Notes under the pieces: model-generated
Told to the model about the DNA's origin: nothing
The model's input: only the letters and a program-made list of their open reading frames with translations
Database searches by the model: none
Shown: piece after piece, positions 59,186 through 64,000 of the stretch
How the letters are laid out: each line of letters begins with the position of its first letter
Position numbering within the stretch: the first letter of the stretch is position 1
Source: DASRJW01 sp035649435
Lineage (GTDB): Bacteria > Krumholzibacteriota > Krumholzibacteriia > G020349025
Direction: 5' to 3'
Length of the DNA stretch: 64,000 bases
Assembly (NCBI GenBank): GCA_035649435.1
Contig: DASRJO010000063.1
Location: 1 to 64,000, forward strand
Program-made: the position numbers and the translations under genes

Positions 59186-62100
59186 ATGCATGCGCCGTGG
59201 CGCCTGGCCGCCGGCTTTCCCCTCCTGTTGCTCGCGCTCGTTGCGGGGCGAGCCGCCGCGCAGACGGCGCCCGAGCGCTTCGATCTGCGCGGCGCGCTCA
59301 TGCAGTACGACACGCGCAGCAACGTCGCCACGTTCATCGACAGCGTCATCCTCCGGTATAGCGGCGTCACCGTCGAGAGCCAGCAGGCGCAACGCTACGG
59401 GACTTCGAACGACTACCACGTCCAGTTTCAGGGCGATGTGCGCATTCGCGACCGCGGTGTGATCATGCACGGGGACCAAGGCGAGTTCAGGCAGCGCGAC
59501 AATTCCGCCGAGCTGCGCGGGCGCGTGACCATCCAGGATTCGACCGGTCTCATCCGCGCCAAGCGCGTGCGTTACTACCGCGACCAGCGTTTGCTCTGGC
59601 TGTGGGGCGATGTGGTCTTCGAGGACGAGGCCTCGATCGTGCAAGCCGACAGCGTGCGTTACGAAGAGGACCGGGGCTTCGGAGAGGCATTCGGCAACGT
59701 CGTTCTCATCGACCGCAAACGCAACTCGCAAGCGCGCGGGCCGCACGGTTTCTACGATCGCGCCTCGGGGAACGCGTGGCTCGACCAGAAACCCGAGCTG
59801 GTGCTGCGCGACGAGGAGGGCATCGAAACCTTCGTCCATGCCGAGGAGAACTTTCGCGACGCCGAGAAGGGCCTCGGGTACCTGCGCGGCGGCGTGCGCA
59901 TCGTGCGCGACAGCACCGTCGCCGAAGCCGATTCGGCCATCTTTCACGAGGCGAACAACCTCTTCGAGCTGCGCGGACATCCGCGGGTCCGCCGCGGCGG
60001 CACGCGCATCTCGGGCCAGGAGATCGACGTCCATTTCGGCGGCGAGGTAGTGGAGCAAGTGCGCGTGCGCCAGCGCGCTCTGCTGGTGCAGTCACGCCGC
60101 GACACCTTGCTGTTGCCGGATCCGAATCAAGTCTCCGGCGATTCGGCAGTGATCGATTTCGACCAGGGCAAGCTGCGGCGCGCCATCGTGTCGGGCAACG
60201 GCTCCAGCAACTTCGTGCCCGTCGAGGCCACCCCAAACCGCATTTCCCTCAACGAGGCGCAGTCGGATTCCATCGTCATGCTCTTCAACGACGACGAGCT
60301 GCAGGAGGTGCTGTTCATCGGCAACGCCTCGGGGGTCTATCGCTATCACGACGGGGATTTCGCCACGCATCGTCCGCGCGGGGCGGCCGTGCCCGTCGAC
60401 AGCGTCTTCGGCGTCGTGCGTGCCGACACCACGGCGTTCGATTTCCGCCGTCAGGCGAACACCGTGGAGTACAGCGGCGAGCGCATCCTGTATCTCGCGC
60501 CGTTCAACGACCTGCACATTCAAGGCTCGGCCCAGGTGATGTACCAAGGCCGCACGCTCAAGGCCGGCGACATCACCTTCGACGCCGACACCGATCTATT
60601 GACGGCGCGGAAAAGCCCCGTGCTTGTCGAAGGCGACCAGCGCGTCTACGGCGATCAGATGGGCTACGACATGCACGAGCGCCAGGCGTTTGTGACCGAG
60701 GGCGCCACCGTCTACGATCAAGGCTACTACCGTGGCACCCGCATCCTGCGCGATCCGGACGGCACGTTGCAGGTGGCCAAGGGGCGCTACACCAGCTGCG
60801 ACCTCGAGACGCCGCACTACGATTTCCGCAGCGATCAGATGAAGATCTACTTGCGCGACAAGGCGGTGGCGCGGCCGGTCTATCTCTACCTCGGCAATCT
60901 GCCGATCTTCTACCTGCCGTTCTTCTTCAACTCGGTGGACCCGGGGCGGAAGAGCGGCTTCCTCATGCCCGACATCGAAATCGGCGTCGGCTCGAGCAGC
61001 CGCTACATCCGCGGTCTCAACTATTACTGGGCTGCGAGCAACTACTGGGACGTGATGTTCTCGAGCGCCTACAACGAACGCAGCCGCGTCGATCGCACCT
61101 CGGTGGAAGAGGTTCTGTCGTCCACCGGGCAGTCGCGCAACATCCAGCTCGGCGCCAACCTGCGCTACCTGCTGCGCTACCGCCTGAACGGCAACGTCGA
61201 ATACCGCCGCTCCGACGACATCGACACCGACGCTTCCTTCGTCACCATGCGCGGCAGTCACCGGCAGACGCTGAGTGACCGCATGACGCTCAACGGCACC
61301 TTGGACTTCGCCAGCAGCGACCAGGCGGTGCGCGCCACCAACGAGTTCACTGATTACGACCGCTCGCGGCAACGGCAGCTCACGTCCAGCCTCACGTTCA
61401 GCCGCGGCGGCCGCTTGGCGCGCACCAACGTGAGCTTGCAGCGCCGGCAGATCCTCGAGCCCGGCGACGACTTCGTCGGTCAATCCATCCTGAGCCAGAC
61501 ATTGCCGAGCCTGTCGCTCAGCTTCCCGCTCATCCGTCTGGCGCCGCGGCCCGGCCCGGGGGGACCGGGATGGCAGCGTTTCCTGAGCGATCTGCAGTTC
61601 AACCCGAACCTGTCGGTGACGCGCAGAGTCGACGACGTGCGCCAGCGCCAGTGGATCGACGCGAGCACCGGCATGGTGGTGGCCGACACCACCGGTGTCG
61701 ATTCGGTACAGGCGACCTTTTTCACCGAAAGGCTGCAGCGCCTCGATGCCGCGACCGGGGCGGCGCTCGGACGCCAGAGCAGCCTGTGGATCCTGACCGT
61801 CAACCCGTCGGTGTCGTACGCGGTGAGCTATGCCGACGACGATCGCAACCCGGTTCCGAGGTCCGATCGCTTCACGCAAAGCCTGCGCGCGGGATTGACC
61901 GCCTCGACACGGCTCTACGGCATCTTCCATCCCCGCATCGGCAGCCTGCGCGCGCTGCGCCACACCATCGAGCCCACGGCGAGCTACGCGTACACGGCAG
62001 CGCTCTCGGGTGTCACGGCGAATCAGGGTGTCACCCTCGGCCTGCGCAACTCGTTGGACGCCAAGGTGGAGAAGGATTCGACCGAGAAGCGCGTCGATGG

Positions 62101-62785
62101 CGTGTTCGAGTGGGCGTTGTCGACCGGCTACGACCCCGATCGCGAGCGGCGCTGGGGCAACATCGGCAGCAACTTGACGTTCAACCGTCACGGACCGTTG
62201 CGTCTGACCGTGTCGCAGACGATCGACCCGTACCGGCGCAAGATCATCAGCACCTCGATTCCGTTCACCTTCCGGCTCGCTGGGAGCTTTGGCGGCGACG
62301 AAGCCGATGCGGCGGCGGGGAAGCTGAATCGCATCGCGCAAGAGGAGGGCTCGATCACGGCGCCGGAGGATTCCATCGGCCCGGCGCAGAACTGGGGCTT
62401 CTCGCCGGAACCGGAAGACGGCTTGGAGACGGTGGAACGTTCCCGCGACGTGGTGCCGGGGGAGAAGCTCAATTGGGAGCTGGCGTTCTCGTATTCGTTC
62501 AACCACACCGACGGGCGCAACCTGTCGCGCAACGTGGGGGTGGGCGCGGCGATCAAGCCGACAGCCAAGTGGACTGTACGCTGGCGCGCCAACTTCGACA
62601 CCGATCAGCGCGAGTGGATCAACCCCTCGGTCGACATCGAGCGCGACTTGCATTGCTGGCGCGCCAGCTTTTCCCGCATCTTCAACGCCTACGACGACGA
62701 ATGGCGCTACTACTTCCGCATCTTCGTCATCCGCCACCAGGACGAGCTGTTCCTGGAATCCGGCGAACGCAGCTTCGGCTATTGA
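59186..62785 (+). CDS. LptD/OstA-like outer-membrane assembly protein
   Basis: ATG 59186 opens a signal peptide (LLLLALVAGRAAAQ, cut near residue 26) in a 1199-residue protein. The N-terminal about 550 residues are repeated OstA-type beta-jellyroll units such as G.V.I.D..G.I.A..V.YY and G....D....AFVTEGA. Then comes VYLYLGNLPIFYLPFFFN..DPGRKSGFLMP, a hallmark of LptD, followed by a large barrel (alternating strands ending in ...EWRYYFRIFV). It probably inserts LPS-like lipid at the cell surface. It is longer than E. coli LptD (about 780). An upstream GTG (59155) is an alternative start. It starts 124 bases after the ROK gene. Confidence 0.88.
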   Translation: MHAPWRLAAGFPLLLLALVAGRAAAQTAPERFDLRGALMQYDTRSNVATFIDSVILRYSGVTVESQQAQRYGTSNDYHVQFQGDVRIRDRGVIMHGDQGEFRQRDNSAELRGRVTIQDSTGLIRAKRVRYYRDQRLLWLWGDVVFEDEASIVQADSVRYEEDRGFGEAFGNVVLIDRKRNSQARGPHGFYDRASGNAWLDQKPELVLRDEEGIETFVHAEENFRDAEKGLGYLRGGVRIVRDSTVAEADSAIFHEANNLFELRGHPRVRRGGTRISGQEIDVHFGGEVVEQVRVRQRALLVQSRRDTLLLPDPNQVSGDSAVIDFDQGKLRRAIVSGNGSSNFVPVEATPNRISLNEAQSDSIVMLFNDDELQEVLFIGNASGVYRYHDGDFATHRPRGAAVPVDSVFGVVRADTTAFDFRRQANTVEYSGERILYLAPFNDLHIQGSAQVMYQGRTLKAGDITFDADTDLLTARKSPVLVEGDQRVYGDQMGYDMHERQAFVTEGATVYDQGYYRGTRILRDPDGTLQVAKGRYTSCDLETPHYDFRSDQMKIYLRDKAVARPVYLYLGNLPIFYLPFFFNSVDPGRKSGFLMPDIEIGVGSSSRYIRGLNYYWAASNYWDVMFSSAYNERSRVDRTSVEEVLSSTGQSRNIQLGANLRYLLRYRLNGNVEYRRSDDIDTDASFVTMRGSHRQTLSDRMTLNGTLDFASSDQAVRATNEFTDYDRSRQRQLTSSLTFSRGGRLARTNVSLQRRQILEPGDDFVGQSILSQTLPSLSLSFPLIRLAPRPGPGGPGWQRFLSDLQFNPNLSVTRRVDDVRQRQWIDASTGMVVADTTGVDSVQATFFTERLQRLDAATGAALGRQSSLWILTVNPSVSYAVSYADDDRNPVPRSDRFTQSLRAGLTASTRLYGIFHPRIGSLRALRHTIEPTASYAYTAALSGVTANQGVTLGLRNSLDAKVEKDSTEKRVDGVFEWALSTGYDPDRERRWGNIGSNLTFNRHGPLRLTVSQTIDPYRRKIISTSIPFTFRLAGSFGGDEADAAAGKLNRIAQEEGSITAPEDSIGPAQNWGFSPEPEDGLETVERSRDVVPGEKLNWELAFSYSFNHTDGRNLSRNVGVGAAIKPTAKWTVRWRANFDTDQREWINPSVDIERDLHCWRASFSRIFNAYDDEWRYYFRIFVIRHQDELFLESGERSFGY

Positions 62786-62957
62786 ACGCACGCGAACGGC
62801 GACGAGCTTTGGTGTTCGCGGCTGCTGACGTGCGCCGCGGCAGCGTTGCGGGCGTGGTTGCCATCGACTAGAATCCGCCCTTCCTCGGCATGGCATTCAC
62901 TGGGCGGTTTTCGATGCGGGTCCTCGTCTGGAGTCACCTCTCCGCTCGCAGGACCCC

Positions 62958-64000
62958 ATGATCGACGTCCATTTGTACACCGACTACTGGGCGTCGGTGC
63001 TCGGAATTCGCGGCATCGTGCGCGAGGCGGTGCTGCGGCGTGGGCTGGCGGATCTCGACGTCTTCCGCACGTGTCTCAACCGGCCGAGCACACGCTTGCC
63101 GGGTTTCGGCTACTACGTGCTGGTGCTGCTGGCCGGACCGGTGCTCATCCCGTACCGCATGATCCAGCGCATCGCCTCGCGCTTGCACATTCCCTTGGCG
63201 GGCGAGGAAACCGCGGCCGAGCTGCTGGCGCCATATCGATTGCAGCTCGAACCACAGCCCGGGGGCAAGGTCGACGTCTCCTGGCGCGGCGAGCGGCTGG
63301 CGTCCTCGATCAACGATCCGATGCTGCCGGAAGTCGTGTTCAGCGTCGTGTATCCGGCCTACAAGATCCTGATCGCGGCGGTGTTGGCGATTGGGTTGTC
63401 GCTGCTCTCGCATTGGGTCGCCGAGCGCCCCGGGTTGGAGGAGTGGCTGGGGAAGCTGCTGCTCTTCGGCAATTTCCCGCTGCTCGCGGTGCTGCTCTAC
63501 GCCATCTTCCGCGATTGGTGGACGTCCTTCGTGGCGCCGCTGCCCGTGTTCATCGTGCTGTGGGTGATGGCCTTGCTGGGTCCGACATCGGGGTTGCAGT
63601 GGAGTTCGTTTCCGGCGCTCCTGGCGGGGCTCGCGCTCGGGTACTTTGTCCTCGACTCGTTCCTGGTGCCACGCGGCATGGCGCCGACGCTCTACCTCTA
63701 CGTCAACGATCCCGCGAGCCCGCACTTTCCCTACACCGACGGGCACTCCCCGTACTGGCTGCGTGGGAAGACCTATTGGGTCTGGCGCTTCGTCACGCTC
63801 ACGCGTGCCGAGATCCACAAGTTCTGGGAAAGCGACTGGGAGCGCATCGAGGTCTGGGTGTGTGCCGACGGACCGGATGCCGGCATGGTCGAATGGGTGG
63901 TGGACGACTTCCACTTCCGCGAGCTGTGGATTCCCTACGAACGCGCCGTTTCCACCACGCGCGCGGCCGGGCATCGGCGCGGCCTGGCGGAGCTGCGCCG
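62958..64000 (+). CDS. Multipass membrane protein (3' partial)
   Basis: The frame from ATG 62958 (AGGA five bases upstream) stays open to the last base of the window, giving at least 347 residues. After a soluble N-terminus (MIDVHLYTDYW) there are about five hydrophobic segments, including YYVLVLLAGPVLIPY, an AAVLAIGLSLL stretch, LLLFGNFPLLAVLLY, FIVLWVMALLG and LLAGLALGYFVL. Then follows a soluble part rich in Trp and acidic residues (YWVWRFVTLTRAEIHKFWESDW). I do not recognise the family. The opposite-strand frame at 62934-63974 is a shadow. Confidence 0.8.
   Translation, partial: MIDVHLYTDYWASVLGIRGIVREAVLRRGLADLDVFRTCLNRPSTRLPGFGYYVLVLLAGPVLIPYRMIQRIASRLHIPLAGEETAAELLAPYRLQLEPQPGGKVDVSWRGERLASSINDPMLPEVVFSVVYPAYKILIAAVLAIGLSLLSHWVAERPGLEEWLGKLLLFGNFPLLAVLLYAIFRDWWTSFVAPLPVFIVLWVMALLGPTSGLQWSSFPALLAGLALGYFVLDSFLVPRGMAPTLYLYVNDPASPHFPYTDGHSPYWLRGKTYWVWRFVTLTRAEIHKFWESDWERIEVWVCADGPDAGMVEWVVDDFHFRELWIPYERAVSTTRAAGHRRGLAELR

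Noticed and set aside
62934..63974. A 346-codon minus-strand frame at the window's end
   Set aside because: Shadow of the plus-strand membrane protein, whose frame has a ribosome site and coherent hydrophobic segments.

Overview
The window is a high-GC, gene-dense bacterial chromosome segment with no sign of phage, insertion sequences or CRISPR. The organism has two membranes: an LptD/OstA-like outer-membrane assembly protein, lipoproteins with clear lipoboxes and secreted proteins with signal peptides. Several families point to the FCB side of the tree, for example an Eisenbacteria- or Krumholzibacteria-like uncultured lineage. These are a GWxTD-domain protein, a PorX-type regulator (receiver plus PglZ) beside a PorY-like kinase, and a secreted protein with a FlgD-like C-terminal domain. 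That placement is inference from gene content, not a tree.

Left part (1-14.8 kb). A HEAT-repeat protein, cut by the window edge, sits beside a membrane glycosyltransferase and is followed by a beta-propeller lipoprotein. On the minus strand come an AlgH/YqgE protein, a lone 2-oxoglutarate dehydrogenase E1 and two small alpha/beta-barrel proteins, then a TPR/AAA+/Fis regulator coupled to a small exported protein, and a PuuD-like membrane protein. A 0.94 kb stretch without a gene lies among them. gltX follows, with tRNA-Gln(CUG) and tRNA-Glu(CUC) directly behind it and a strong terminator.

Middle (14.9-41.7 kb). A giant MFS/spermidine-synthase/TPR fusion, a HAD 5'-nucleotidase, a stand-alone receiver, a glycosyltransferase-TPR protein, a secreted protein with an unusual C-terminal tail, a TPR lipoprotein, a GlpX-like protein that lost metal ligands, and a TPR protein. 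A minus-strand group holds a four-repeat lipoprotein, trmJ and the GWxTD protein. Next is an SbcD/SbcC-like (YhaO/YhaN-like) pair. A surface-polysaccharide block follows: UDP-sugar dehydrogenase, RfbB, WecB and a WecA-type initiating transferase.

Right part (41.8-64 kb). An unfamiliar winged-helix regulator, a secreted FlgD-tail protein with an operator-like palindrome at its promoter, a CPBP protease, and a second secreted protein whose last ten residues match the tail of the first one (TWSG-[IV]-K-[QD]-L-[FY]-R). Then miaB and a fused radical SAM protein (minus strand), the PorY-like/PorX-like pair, tsaE-tsaB-rimI, accD-folC-ROK kinase, the LptD-like protein, and a membrane protein that runs off the window.

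The most novel-looking signal is the shared extreme C-terminal decapeptide on two distantly similar secreted proteins. It could be a sorting or anchoring tag. It lies in a genome that also carries a PorX/PorY-like pair, whose Bacteroidota counterparts control type IX secretion; no secretion machinery is visible in this window.
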